In this document: positions 1 to 7,929 of the stretch, piece after piece | Layout: each line of letters begins with the position of its first letter | Position numbering within the stretch: the stretch's first letter is position 1 | Source: Deltaproteobacteria bacterium | GTDB lineage: Bacteria > Myxococcota_A > Polyangia > Polyangiales > JADJMO01 | DNA length: 32,383 bases | Assembly (NCBI GenBank): GCA_016182965.1 | Contig: JACPFM010000219.1 | Span: 1-32,383, forward strand | Direction: 5' to 3' | Made by a program: the position numbers and the translations under genes | The notes under the pieces: generated by a model | What the model was told of the DNA's origin: nothing | What the model saw: only the letters and a program-made list of their open reading frames with translations | Database searches by the model: none

Positions 1-412
1 CCGAAATCCGCCGTCTTTAGCTGCCGTGCCGCCCAACGTCCCGCTTTCGTCCGAGGCATTCGCATGCACGACGGACTCGGAGCGAGGTCGAAAATTCATC
101 CGACACAAAACCACAAGGTGCGTACAAACCAGTGATCAGGGATTCATCCCGGGGGATTCAGGGACACGCGCCCCAGCGACGGAGGCTGAACACCCGTCAG
201 CCGAACGGGCGCCCGCACGGCCCGACAGGGACCTACACGTTCCGCGCAGGTTTCCCCGTCACGCGGGCGTGACGCCGTTCGGACGGTTTCGTCCGGGGAA
301 ACTGCTCGATTCCTGCGGTACTCCACTTCGGCACGACTCTGGCTCTAGGAGTTGGCGTACGCCCGGCTTGACCCTGCATGGGCCGGCCGAACAGACTGGA
401 GACCCGAAAGCC
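1..412. other. Leader region upstream of Tad block 1
   Basis: I see no convincing gene here: reading frames that cross it have the shuffled Arg/Pro/Ala composition of non-coding high-GC DNA. It is visibly less GC-rich than the genes that follow, especially around 60-150. It holds two candidate sigma-54 promoter elements (329-344 and 353-368) and a short inverted repeat, GTCACG-CGGG-CGTGAC, at about 257-272. The likely role is the regulatory region of the first pilin operon (inference). Confidence 0.5.
329..344 (+). promoter_or_regulatory. Candidate sigma-54 (-24/-12) promoter for Tad block 1
   Basis: The sequence cGGCACG-ACTC-TGGCT matches the sigma-54 consensus TGGCACG-N4-TTGCW at 14 of 16 scored or free positions, with the essential GG (330-331) and GC (342-343) at the correct spacing. 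Transcription would start near 355, ahead of the GTG at 413. A weaker alternative, TGGCGTA-CGCC-CGGCT, lies at 353-368. The pilA gene of Myxococcus xanthus is known to be sigma-54 dependent, so this control is plausible for a pilin operon, but no transcript data are available. Confidence 0.45.
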
Positions 413-628
413 GTGGAATCGAAGGACGATCGTCGCAGTCCGGCACGCGCCCCCGAGGCTCGGCGCCGCTCGCTGCTGGGCGATCGTCGCGGCGCGATCC
501 CCACCGAATACGTCGTGCTCGTCGGCACGATGGGCCTGGCCGTGGTGTTCGCGCTGGTCACCGTCGGACCGCGACTCGTCAAGGACTTCCAACGCGCCCG
601 CAACATCACCGCGGCGCCGATCCCCTGA
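413..628 (+). CDS. Atypical Flp-family pilin or pseudopilin
   Basis: This is a 71-residue protein read from a GTG start preceded by GGAG at 398-401. A basic leader (residues 1-27) ends in DRRG, followed by A-I-P-T-E-Y, so the Gly/Ala prepilin peptidase site at 27/28 and the Glu(+5)-Tyr(+6) pair of Flp pilins are both present. A hydrophobic helix covers residues 33-52. The tail differs completely from the two canonical Flp proteins in the window. It is the first gene of the block and ends 35 bp before flp. It is probably processed by the CpaA homologue and may be a minor pilin. The start is uncertain, because the frame stays open further upstream. Confidence 0.7.
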   Translation: MESKDDRRSPARAPEARRRSLLGDRRGAIPTEYVVLVGTMGLAVVFALVTVGPRLVKDFQRARNITAAPIP

Positions 629-663
629 ACCCCCTACCGGAAACCCCAAGAGGACCTGCCACC

Positions 664-843
664 ATGAAGAAGCTCTCCCTGATCCGCGACAAGAAGGGTG
701 CGAACCTGGTCGAGTACATCATCCTGGTCGGCGTGATCGCGCTCATCGCGATCGCGGGCTTCAAGATGTTCGGCAGCAAGGTGCAAGACAAGATCGAGCA
801 GCAGGCTGGCTCGGTCGGCGGCATCAACGGCACCGCGAAGTGA
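664..843 (+). CDS. flp: Flp type IVc major pilin, copy 1
   Basis: This 59-residue Flp prepilin is the expected subunit of the Tad pilus fibre. The short basic leader ends at Gly12. The mature part begins A-N-L-V-E-Y, giving the conserved Glu(+5) and Tyr(+6), and one hydrophobic helix runs over residues 17-36. A polar tail ends in SVGGINGTAK. A purine-rich AAGAGGA lies about 10 bp before the ATG. It sits between the atypical pilin and the prepilin peptidase. Copy 2 at 15330 shares nearly the same mature protein and an identical 3' end. The family assignment is firm; which copy is the main fibre subunit cannot be told from sequence. Confidence 0.92.
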   Translation: MKKLSLIRDKKGANLVEYIILVGVIALIAIAGFKMFGSKVQDKIEQQAGSVGGINGTAK

Positions 844-877
844 ACTCGGTCGCGCCTGCGGGCGCGCAAGGGCTCAC

Positions 878-1474
878 GTGACGGGGTTCAACCTCTTCCT
901 CGCCTTCGCCACGGCCGTCGCGATCGCCGGCGCCTGGTTCGACTGGCGCTCCGGTCGCAAGGCCGACGAAGGCGAGGGCATGGAGGGGGAGATCCCCAAC
1001 GCGTTGACGTTCGGGGCGCTCTTGCTGGCGCCCGTCGGTCACTTCCTGTGGGGTTGGGGCGTCTCGGGAGCCCAGGTGGGCATCACGAACGCGGGGTTCT
1101 CGGTTGCTGGCGCGCTCACGTGCGCGCTCGTGCCGCTGTTGCTCTGGCGCGCGGGAGCAATGGGTGGAGGCGACGTCAAGTTGCTCATGGCGATCGGCGC
1201 GATCGTGAGACCGATGGTCGGGATCGAGGCGGAGTTCTACGCCTTCGCCGCCGCGGCGATCCTCGCGCCGGCCCGACTCGCGTGGGAGGGCAAGCTCCTC
1301 CGGACGCTCGGCAACAGCATGGCGCTCGCGGTCAATCCGCTCCTGCCGAAGGGCAAGCGCCGCGAGGTCCCGAAAGAGGCGATGACCTGGTTCCGGTTCG
1401 GCCCCGCCATCGCGGTGGGCACGGCGATAGCAGCGTTCCTCCACTGGCAACTCCCCGGAGCTCGAATGCCGTGA
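878..1474 (+). CDS. cpaA: Prepilin peptidase, CpaA/TadV type
   Basis: This inner-membrane aspartyl protease of 198 residues should cleave Flp and TadE-like prepilins after their leader Gly. The two catalytic aspartates of the family are visible: Asp22 in FDWRSG, followed at 39-41 by IPN, and Asp99 in GGGDVK. Several hydrophobic segments surround them (about 4-20, 42-61, 72-90 and 102-125). It is slightly longer than typical CpaA/TadV proteins and, like them, lacks the N-terminal methylase domain of PilD. Translation starts at GTG 878. Its TGA overlaps the GTG of the next gene, so the two are probably translationally coupled. Confidence 0.88.
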   Translation: MTGFNLFLAFATAVAIAGAWFDWRSGRKADEGEGMEGEIPNALTFGALLLAPVGHFLWGWGVSGAQVGITNAGFSVAGALTCALVPLLLWRAGAMGGGDVKLLMAIGAIVRPMVGIEAEFYAFAAAAILAPARLAWEGKLLRTLGNSMALAVNPLLPKGKRREVPKEAMTWFRFGPAIAVGTAIAAFLHWQLPGARMP

Positions 1475-1998
1475 GCGTGAAGACGACGACGAAGGAGCCG
1501 ACGACCCTGCGCGCAGACGCGCGCGGCGCGGTCTACGTCGAGTTCCTCATCGTCTTCCTGCCGCTGTTCGTGATGTTCATGTCGCTCGTGCAGTTCGCGT
1601 TCGTGCAGGTCGCGAACCTGGTGACCAAGCACGCGGCGGTGCAGGCGGCGCGCGCGGCGATCGTCGTGCTGCCCGACGACCCGGCCTATTACGGCAACGT
1701 CCCGGTCAACAAGGTGAGCGGCGATCGCAAGACGGTGATCGAGGCCGCGGCGCGCGGGCGTCTGCTCGCGGTGTCGTCGGGCTTCCCCGACTTCAAGATC
1801 AAGTTCCCCACGAGCCCGGGCGGCGACGACGACAAGACCCAGTACCAGCAGGACGACATCGTCCGCGTGCGGGTGACCTACCAATACCCGTGCAAGATCC
1901 CGATCGGCGCGCGGTTCGTGTGCAACATCCTCAGCCAGAAGAAGAAGCTCGAGGCCGAGGCGGCGCTGCCGCTGCAAGGCGCGGGGTACGAGTACTGA
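1471..1998 (+). CDS. tadE: TadE-like pseudopilin 1
   Basis: This 175-residue protein has a class III-type prepilin N-terminus: a leader ending DARG (Gly19), then A-V-Y-V-E-F with Glu at +5, and a hydrophobic helix over about residues 20-46. That is the TadE/TadF pseudopilin pattern. The remainder is a soluble, presumably periplasmic domain of about 130 residues with two cysteines (in YPC and FVC) that could form a disulfide. The GTG start at 1471 overlaps the cpaA stop as GTGA; a second GTG lies at 1477. TadE-type proteins are minor components needed for Flp pilus assembly. Confidence 0.8.
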   Translation: MSVKTTTKEPTTLRADARGAVYVEFLIVFLPLFVMFMSLVQFAFVQVANLVTKHAAVQAARAAIVVLPDDPAYYGNVPVNKVSGDRKTVIEAAARGRLLAVSSGFPDFKIKFPTSPGGDDDKTQYQQDDIVRVRVTYQYPCKIPIGARFVCNILSQKKKLEAEAALPLQGAGYEY

Positions 1999-1999
1999 C

Positions 2000-3601
2000 A
2001 TGGAAGCGCTCGCCTCACGCAGCTCCCTGATCGGCGACCGCCGCGGCGCGGTGCTGCTCATCTCCGTGTTCATGGCCGCCTTCCTGGTGGGCGCGCTCTG
2101 GTACGCGATCGGCATCGGCGACGCCGCGATCTACCGCCAGTACATGCAGGACGGCGCCGACGCCGTCGCCTTCGGCAGCGCGGTCTACCACGCGCGCGGC
2201 ATGAACATCATCGCGCTGATCAACCTCGTGATGGCCGCGGTCCTGATGGTCCTCGTGGCCTTCAAGATCGGTCAGCTGCTGCTCGCCGCCGCGAACCTCG
2301 CCTCCTGCCTGCTCGGCGCGTTCCTCAACCCGATCTGCGATCTCACGACCGCGGCGATGCCGCCGTACGCCAACCTGGTGATGAAGGTCGAGAAGATCGT
2401 CGACAAGATCCTGCGCATCCTCTACCAGACGTCGAACGCCGTCGCGATCGGCATGCCGTGGGTCGCCGAGGGCAAGGCGATCCTCGTCGCCAAGCAGTAC
2501 CAGCCGACAGTCGACTCCGGGTTCATGCTGAGCATCTCGCTCGTCCCCGGCAAGGTCGAGAGCGCGATCGGCGGCCTCGTCGCGTCCGACAAGAAGACGA
2601 CCGCCGGCGGCGGCACCGCCGCGGGCGGCTCCACCAAGAAGCCGTCGAAGGGCGGGCAGCGCTGGGGCCTGCCGGTGCAGGACGACGAGTACGCGAACCT
2701 CTGCAAGCGCGCGGCGAAGAACGTCACGCACCTCGTGTTCGCGCCGTTCAAGTTCCTGCCCGGCTTCGGCACGCTCGCCGGCGCCGTCGAGAAGTTCGCC
2801 GGCGGCCTCGTCAGCAGCTTCGTCGGCGCGTTCCCCGGCTACTTCTGCGGCGACATGAGCGACATGGCCAAGGGCTTCTCCGACACGGTGAAGGACAAGC
2901 TCCTCAAGTCGGGCAAGGACAAGGCCAAGGACCTCTGCGACAAACGCAAGAAGGAAGCCGCCGCCGAGAACAAGAAGCGCAAGAAGGAGGGCCTGCCGCC
3001 GGTCGCCTTCGACTTCGACAAGTGCATGGAGGCGACCGAGAAGGCGTTCGGCGCGCTCGAGGCGCCCGGCGGCCCGACCCTCGGCGAGGGCAAGACCAGC
3101 AAGATGGTCTACGAGGCGGCCACCCTCGGCGACGACTACTTCGCCATCTGGGGCTTCGGGTTCGGCGATCTGTCCGATCAGACCGGCGCCGAGAAGGGCG
3201 TGAACATCGCCGGCTGGAACAAGGCCACCGCCGCCGGCCCGAGCGCGTTCTCCCGCATCGGCCTCGCGAAGGCGGAGTTCTATTACGAGCCCAAGCCGGG
3301 CGATCCGAAGAAGTGGGACAAGAACCTCGCGGCGCGCGTGCCCTTCGGCCTCGCCGGCGACGGCGAAGGCGGCCTCTCCGAGGACGCGATGTGGAACATG
3401 CGGTGGCGCGCGCGCCTGCGCCGGCTGCGCCTGCCCATCCCGTCGGCGGGCGGCATCCTGGCGACCAAGATCAACTCCGCCATCCCCAAGATCCCGCTGT
3501 TCGAGGAGCTGCTCAAGTGGCCCGCCGACAAGCTCGGCGACCTGGTCGACGACAAGATCGGCGAAGCGATCGCGCCCCTCACCACGATCATCGCGCACTG
3601 A
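2000..3601 (+). CDS. Large TadG-like pilus assembly protein
   Basis: This protein has 533 residues, and its ATG lies 1 bp after the upstream stop. The N-terminus looks like a Tad minor pilin (IGDRRG followed by a hydrophobic stretch at 17-38), but the residue at +5 is Ile instead of Glu. A second long hydrophobic region covers about 69-108. The middle carries a lysine-rich charged segment (about 290-335), and several cysteines (FCGD, LCDK, KCME) lie in the predicted extracytoplasmic part. No von Willebrand A metal-binding motif is evident, unlike classical TadG. Its position between two TadE-like genes supports a pilus-assembly role; calling it TadG-like is an inference from position and N-terminus. 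Confidence 0.6.
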   Translation: MEALASRSSLIGDRRGAVLLISVFMAAFLVGALWYAIGIGDAAIYRQYMQDGADAVAFGSAVYHARGMNIIALINLVMAAVLMVLVAFKIGQLLLAAANLASCLLGAFLNPICDLTTAAMPPYANLVMKVEKIVDKILRILYQTSNAVAIGMPWVAEGKAILVAKQYQPTVDSGFMLSISLVPGKVESAIGGLVASDKKTTAGGGTAAGGSTKKPSKGGQRWGLPVQDDEYANLCKRAAKNVTHLVFAPFKFLPGFGTLAGAVEKFAGGLVSSFVGAFPGYFCGDMSDMAKGFSDTVKDKLLKSGKDKAKDLCDKRKKEAAAENKKRKKEGLPPVAFDFDKCMEATEKAFGALEAPGGPTLGEGKTSKMVYEAATLGDDYFAIWGFGFGDLSDQTGAEKGVNIAGWNKATAAGPSAFSRIGLAKAEFYYEPKPGDPKKWDKNLAARVPFGLAGDGEGGLSEDAMWNMRWRARLRRLRLPIPSAGGILATKINSAIPKIPLFEELLKWPADKLGDLVDDKIGEAIAPLTTIIAH

Positions 3602-3612
3602 GGCCAAAGACG

Positions 3613-4149
3613 ATGGCAACGCTCACCCGACTCCGCCGAATCCGCCGCGTCCGCCGCAGGGCAGGCGAGCGCGGCGCCGCCATGGTCGAGGGCGTGGTCG
3701 CCATCCCGTTCTTCCTCATCATGCTCGCCGCGATCATCTTCGTCGGCCGCCTCTACGAGACGAAGATGCGGGTCATGCGCCTCACCAAGGAGAGCGCGTG
3801 GAACTACGCGATGTGCAACTGCGGCGATCGCGGCGACCCGATCTCCTCCAAGTGCAACGCGCCCGAGGGCGCGGCCGCGGGCTCGGGCGGCAAGGAGTCC
3901 GGCAAGCCCGACGGCTTCGATCCGGGCGAGGTCTCCAAGGCCGGCAGCGGCCCCGGCGGCGACCTGGCCACGCGTGAGTTCGGGTCGTCGTACGCGCAGA
4001 TGGAGACGAAGATCACCAGCGACAAGTTCCTCCGTGGCTTCAGCAAGCAGGTGTCGAGCAAGACGAAGGTGATGTGCAACGAGACCCCGCACGACGGCAA
4101 CATCAAGGGCTGGGGCAGCGCCGCGTTCGACGCGTTCCGCAAGTGGTGA
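3613..4149 (+). CDS. TadE-like pseudopilin 2
   Basis: This 178-residue protein has a strongly basic leader (residues 1-21, many Arg) ending GERG. Then comes A-A-M-V-E-G with Glu at +5 and a hydrophobic helix over about 26-45. The periplasmic part begins with a CNCGDRGDP cluster, contains a Gly/Ser/Lys-rich low-complexity stretch (about 85-120) and has a further Cys near residue 155. The domain plan matches TadE/TadF. The ATG at 3613 lies 11 bp after the preceding stop. It is probably a minor pilin cleaved by the CpaA homologue. Confidence 0.72.
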   Translation: MATLTRLRRIRRVRRRAGERGAAMVEGVVAIPFFLIMLAAIIFVGRLYETKMRVMRLTKESAWNYAMCNCGDRGDPISSKCNAPEGAAAGSGGKESGKPDGFDPGEVSKAGSGPGGDLATREFGSSYAQMETKITSDKFLRGFSKQVSSKTKVMCNETPHDGNIKGWGSAAFDAFRKW

Positions 4150-4153
4150 GGTC

Positions 4154-5116
4154 ATGAGCGACGAGCCCAAGGTCACCCGCACACCCACGAAGCTCCGCAC
4201 GCACTTCGCGCGGCGGGCGCTCGCGTGGTCCATGCGCCTGACCCGCCTCGCCGTCTACTTCATGTTCGTCGCGGGCATCCTCGCGCTCGTCGCGGGGCGC
4301 ATCGCCTACGGCAAGGCCAAGCAGGCCGCCCTCGACATGGGCTCGGAGCTCGTGCGCCTCACCGACGCGAGCCACCTCTCGGGCGTCAACCGCCTGCGCA
4401 TCAACGGCGAGCTGGTGAAGATCTCGAGCGCCGTCTCGCAGCAGTCGCACCAGGTCATCCTCGACCGCTTCCAGAAGGAGTGCGAGGACCACGCCGACGG
4501 CATCGCCGAGGAGTTCGCCACGCTCACCACCTCTCTCGACGGCGCGCCGAAGAACGGCGGCTTCCCGGGCGTCGGCGTGCTCCGCAAGGACGACGACACC
4601 GGCGGCGTCGTGGTGTGCTTCGCGCTCGGCAAGGCCGCCGGCGAGGCCGAGACCTTCGGGCGCATCGCGGCGTTCGCCAAGAGCGGCAACCTCGCCGACA
4701 TCGGGCACGTGCGCTACCTGATGGCGAAGAAGGGCGAGAACGCGCCGAGCCACGTGGTGGCGCTGTGGACCGAGGGCTCGCTCGACGTCAACAAGATGTT
4801 CCCCGATCAGGGCGACGCGCCGGGCAACGACGCGCCGGGCGTGCTCCGTCCGCCTTCGTCGCGCCGCCTGATGACCGCCTACGCCGAGGGCGCGCCGTAC
4901 GGCGTGCGCGTGTACGAGTCGACGATGGCGCGCGACGCGATCCTCGCCGAGTACGACAAGGTGATGCCCGCCACGGGCTGGATGGTCTACCCCCGAGCCG
5001 TCGAGGCCCTGCCCTTCTCGCGCGCCTTCAGCAAGGAAGGGCACGACATCCTGGTGACGACCGAGCCCGCGCAGACGGGGACGACGGTGTCGATCGTGGA
5101 GATGGGGTCGAAGTGA
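4154..5116 (+). CDS. Unknown membrane-anchored protein of the Tad operon
   Basis: I do not recognise a family for this 320-residue protein. A basic N-terminus (residues 1-30) precedes one transmembrane helix (about 31-52), and the remaining roughly 270 residues would face the periplasm. The soluble part is mixed alpha/beta in character with only two cysteines. It starts 4 bp after the second TadE-like gene and is the last gene before the tightly packed Tad block 1 gives way to accessory DNA. Co-transcription suggests a structural or accessory role in the pilus apparatus (inference from context only). Confidence 0.65.
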   Translation: MSDEPKVTRTPTKLRTHFARRALAWSMRLTRLAVYFMFVAGILALVAGRIAYGKAKQAALDMGSELVRLTDASHLSGVNRLRINGELVKISSAVSQQSHQVILDRFQKECEDHADGIAEEFATLTTSLDGAPKNGGFPGVGVLRKDDDTGGVVVCFALGKAAGEAETFGRIAAFAKSGNLADIGHVRYLMAKKGENAPSHVVALWTEGSLDVNKMFPDQGDAPGNDAPGVLRPPSSRRLMTAYAEGAPYGVRVYESTMARDAILAEYDKVMPATGWMVYPRAVEALPFSRAFSKEGHDILVTTEPAQTGTTVSIVEMGSK

Positions 5117-5363
5117 TCGGGCGTCGTTTCGTGCGTACGGCCGAGACCGCGAGACCGTGCCTCAGCTCTTCGAGCATCGCGCGGAGCTGCGCGCCGCGGT
5201 CGCGCCGCGTCAGCGACGCCAGAGGCGCGTGAGATCGGCGGCGCATGCCGGGCGCTGATCGCATAGCGCGCAGCTCGGCAGCACCTCGCGAGCGTTTGGT
5301 CCTGCCGCGCAGCCACATCTGTTTCGGGCCCAGGCCTCGCTCCTGCCGTCCCGCGACGTAGCC

Positions 5364-5868
5364 CCGGGCGCGGCCTCGCGCCCGCGAACAATCGTGGACG
5401 CGGCAAACCCGGCGCCACGCGTGTCGGGAACGCCCTGGACGACCATTACCGGGCTCGCAACGCACCGTCGGAGCGACGTCCACGCAGGGCGAGCGCCGCT
5501 TGATGCGCCCATGACCCCGGTGGATCGGTCGGCCATGCGCTGGTCGAGCCCCTCCTCCGCGGTGAGAACCCGAAATGCGCTCCGTTCTCGCCCGACCGGA
5601 GGCGGGCCCTTTACGATTGGCTCGACCGCCTCGAGGCGATCGCACGCGGGCAGAAGAAGGGCGAATACCCCATGTTCCACCGGGCGGGCACGCTCGAATC
5701 TGGCGACCTGGCGCGCGCCATGGCGGTCGCCGAGAGGCTGCTCGACGCTGGCGGCCATGGTCTCGGGATGGCGCTCGAGGCGCTGCTCACCGTGATCGGG
5801 ATGTCCGAGGATCCGGCGCTCGTCGGGTTCTGGGAGCGCATCGCGCCGTCGCGCCACCGGTTCGGGCG
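5364..5868. repeat. Direct repeat copy A (truncated), partner at 13533-14031
   Basis: This stretch of about 505 bp matches 13533-14031 in the same orientation at roughly nine of ten bases by eye. It includes about 145 bp of non-coding leader and the first 350 bp of a gene. Similarity begins at CCGGGCGC and ends at GGTTCGGGCG. Copy A has several 1-base differences in length, including one extra C near 5551 that breaks the gene. Confidence 0.85.
5511..5868 (+). pseudogene. Truncated, frameshifted copy of the PRiA4_ORF3-like gene
   Basis: This is the 5' third of the gene found intact at 13676. It starts at the equivalent ATG and matches for 13 codons, then an extra C (CCCCTCC against CCTCC in the intact copy) shifts the frame. 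The correct frame, readable from about 5554 on, encodes HRAGTLESGDLARAMAVAE and continues to RHRFGR, where similarity stops at 5868. After that the frame runs into unrelated sequence. With both a frameshift and loss of about 260 C-terminal codons, including the conserved C-terminal domain, it is almost certainly non-functional. Confidence 0.8.
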
Positions 5869-5946
5869 TGAGCTGCGCGACGCCCTGTCTGGCTCGCCGC
5901 TCCGGGCGCCTGGTTGCGTGTGCGGCGTCCGAGCGTCACGCCGTCA

Positions 5947-6744
5947 CTACAGTTCCGTTCCTCCCACGCCCGTGCAAAAGGCGCCTCCTGGCAGCACATT
6001 CTTGATCGAGATGCAGCGGTCGACCTGCATACAGAACCCGTGCTCGTTCGCCAGCATCTGCTGCGTCGGATCGACTTTGTAGATGAAGCATGCCTCACCG
6101 GTGTTACAACCGAACGATCCACGTCGACAGCCGAGCGCGCCGCCGCCCTCACGAAAGACGCGCGCGCAGATGCCGATCGGGTGGCTTGGTGATCGTCCGA
6201 AGCACGACGTCCCGGTTGGGCACGCATCACCGCAACCGCCCCCGCACAGGTCGAGTCCGGCGGCAGGGCACCCGACATTCGGGATCGGCTCCGCACCGCT
6301 CCACGGGGTCACATCCGGCCAGTAGCATGGACGTGTTGAATCGCCGCGCGCCTTCTGTGTCTCGCAGATCGCCGGGTTGACGCAGACGAGCGTGTCGTCA
6401 ATCTCTTGCTGGGCGCAGAGATAGCCGGGCTCGCTGCATCGTGGACAGCGCGCGCCCAGCATCTTGTCGCCGTCGGTCGTGCATGTGCCGACAGCCATCT
6501 TCCTGCCGTCGACATCCTTGAACTGGACGCAAACCTCGCAGCTCTTGAAGTCGGCGCCGCAGGTCTCGCTGCAGATGCGTACGCCATTCGGAAATGTGCA
6601 GGCCGACGCAGCGTCGACAGCCGTCTCGGCTGAGGCGTCTGTGGAACCGTCAGTCTCGGCAGAGTCGCTCGGTTCGACGGCGCCGCCGCAATGCACCGCC
6701 AAGACGGCGGCAACAGACAGCTTCCAGCAATCTCGAAGCGGCAT
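5947..6744 (-). CDS. Cysteine-rich lipoprotein
   Basis: This 265-residue protein is read from an ATG with GGAG just upstream. The signal peptide ends in the lipobox LAVHC (lipid Cys19). It is followed by an acidic Ser/Asp/Thr/Ala spacer (about 22-47) and then about 215 residues with more than 20 cysteines in spaced pairs (CSETCG, CEVC, CPRC, CGGGCGDAC). This pattern is typical of disulfide-rich surface lipoproteins of myxobacteria. I do not recognise a named domain. It is transcribed towards the truncated repeat copy and divergently from the HAF-repeat gene at 6852. Export is likely; its function is unknown. Confidence 0.75.
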   Translation of the reverse strand: MPLRDCWKLSVAAVLAVHCGGAVEPSDSAETDGSTDASAETAVDAASACTFPNGVRICSETCGADFKSCEVCVQFKDVDGRKMAVGTCTTDGDKMLGARCPRCSEPGYLCAQQEIDDTLVCVNPAICETQKARGDSTRPCYWPDVTPWSGAEPIPNVGCPAAGLDLCGGGCGDACPTGTSCFGRSPSHPIGICARVFREGGGALGCRRGSFGCNTGEACFIYKVDPTQQMLANEHGFCMQVDRCISIKNVLPGGAFCTGVGGTEL

Positions 6745-6851
6745 CGGAGGACTCCTCTCAATCGTGAAGGCGATCCATCAGCCCACCAACATCGCCCTCC
6801 GTTAGGCCGGCGACGCCTGCCTGCTGCCCGACGTGCGGCGGCTTCGAGACA

Positions 6852-7754
6852 ATGCAGTCGACGGGGTTGTCCGGCTGGAGACGCCGCACAACGCAGCTAG
6901 TGGCCGTCGGCGGCGCCGCTAGCTGCAGTGAGCCTGGCGCGCTCAGGAGCGTACCCTCGAGCGCAGGTCCCGCGACCGAAGCGCCGGTGGCCTGCTACTC
7001 CGTCGTACGCATCGAAGGTCGCGGCGACGGGCCTTTCCCTCACGAGCTCGCTGAGGACGGACGCGTGCTCGCCATCAACGAGAACGCGACGACATACGTG
7101 TGGGACGGTGCCCTCCACGAACCGCAGCTCCCGCCCGGTTTCCACTCCGGTGGCGCGTTGGACATCAGCGATCGTGGAGGCTTGCTCGCCGGCTATGCAC
7201 GCGACTGGTCGGGCTCCGGCACGCCGCCGCGTGAGCCGTTCGGGCCGCTTGTCTGGTTCGCGGGAGCCGACGCCGCTCCTCGGAGGATCGCGCTCCCGAC
7301 GGGTGGCCTGCCGATCGACGACGCCATCCGGATCAACCGCGTCGGTCACGTGTCCGGGACGTACCTCGGATCCGATGGCACGAGCCGCGTATTCCTCTGG
7401 CGGGGCGGTGCATCGATCGACCTCGGGCCAGGCATCGTGATGGGCTTGAGCAACTCGGACGTGGTGCTCGCAGTGACGGGCGGCCGTGCGTTCGTCTATC
7501 GCGACGGCCTCGCGACGGAGGTGGTCGCGCTCACCGTCGACGCCGAGGACCACGTGGTCTCGCGCGACGCCTTCGTCAACGATCGGGGACAAGTCGCCGG
7601 CACGTCGATCGCCAAAGGCAGCACGTTCTTCTGGAGCGACGGCAGGCTCGTGAAGATCGCCGGTGCGGGCAGCCGCGTGCACGGCTTGAATGACTCCGGC
7701 GGGGTCTGGGGCACTTGGGACGTGTCGGACGCCCGCCACGCGTTCGCGTTATGA
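6852..7754 (+). CDS. HAF-repeat-type exported protein, probably cut short at its 3' end
   Basis: This 300-residue protein carries several repeats of the form A-x-x-I-N-x-x-G-x-V-x-G followed by aromatic F-x-W or F-L-W (for example VFLWRGGASIDLG and TFFWSDGRLVKIAG). This resembles the HAF family of extracellular repeats, which probably form beta-propeller blades. A Cys in GGAASCSEP near residue 25 could be a lipobox, though the signal is poor and the ATG has no clear ribosome-binding site. It is a paralogue of the gene at 8631. It stops at RHAFAL, exactly where a reversed insertion-sequence remnant begins, and lacks the Trp-Trp-Arg-Pro and acidic tail of the paralogue. The 3' end may therefore have been replaced by the insertion. 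Confidence 0.62.
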   Translation: MQSTGLSGWRRRTTQLVAVGGAASCSEPGALRSVPSSAGPATEAPVACYSVVRIEGRGDGPFPHELAEDGRVLAINENATTYVWDGALHEPQLPPGFHSGGALDISDRGGLLAGYARDWSGSGTPPREPFGPLVWFAGADAAPRRIALPTGGLPIDDAIRINRVGHVSGTYLGSDGTSRVFLWRGGASIDLGPGIVMGLSNSDVVLAVTGGRAFVYRDGLATEVVALTVDAEDHVVSRDAFVNDRGQVAGTSIAKGSTFFWSDGRLVKIAGAGSRVHGLNDSGGVWGTWDVSDARHAFAL

Positions 7755-7929
7755 TGCGTACGCGCAGCGCCGCTTCTGCGGCGGACGAGCGGCGTGGTTG
7801 GGCTGCAAGGACCTTGCGCACGGTCTTGTGCGAGACCTTCACCTTGAGCGCGATCTGCCGCAGCGACACGCCCTCGAGGAGCGCGAGTCGAAGGATCTCC
7901 GCGCGCTTGTCGTCGCGGGCCGCAGTCAT
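7755..7929 (-). pseudogene. Transposase N-terminal fragment (helix-turn-helix)
   Basis: About 55 codons encode a helix-turn-helix segment, ILRLALLEGVSLRQIALKVK followed by VSHKTVRKVLAAQ. This is the pattern at the N-terminus of IS21-type (IstA) transposases. Sense coding ends around EAAL, where the sequence becomes the antisense of the HAF gene, so the catalytic DDE part is missing. The ATG overlaps the stop of the 125-codon gene upstream (ATGA), implying a former two-gene insertion-sequence operon. The assignment to IS21 is tentative; the truncation is clear. Confidence 0.6.

Noticed and set aside
5117..5363. Short plus-strand frame beginning VPQLFEHRAELRAAV
   Set aside because: About 33 codons, no ribosome-binding site, Arg-rich; no convincing gene is seen in this 247-bp gap.
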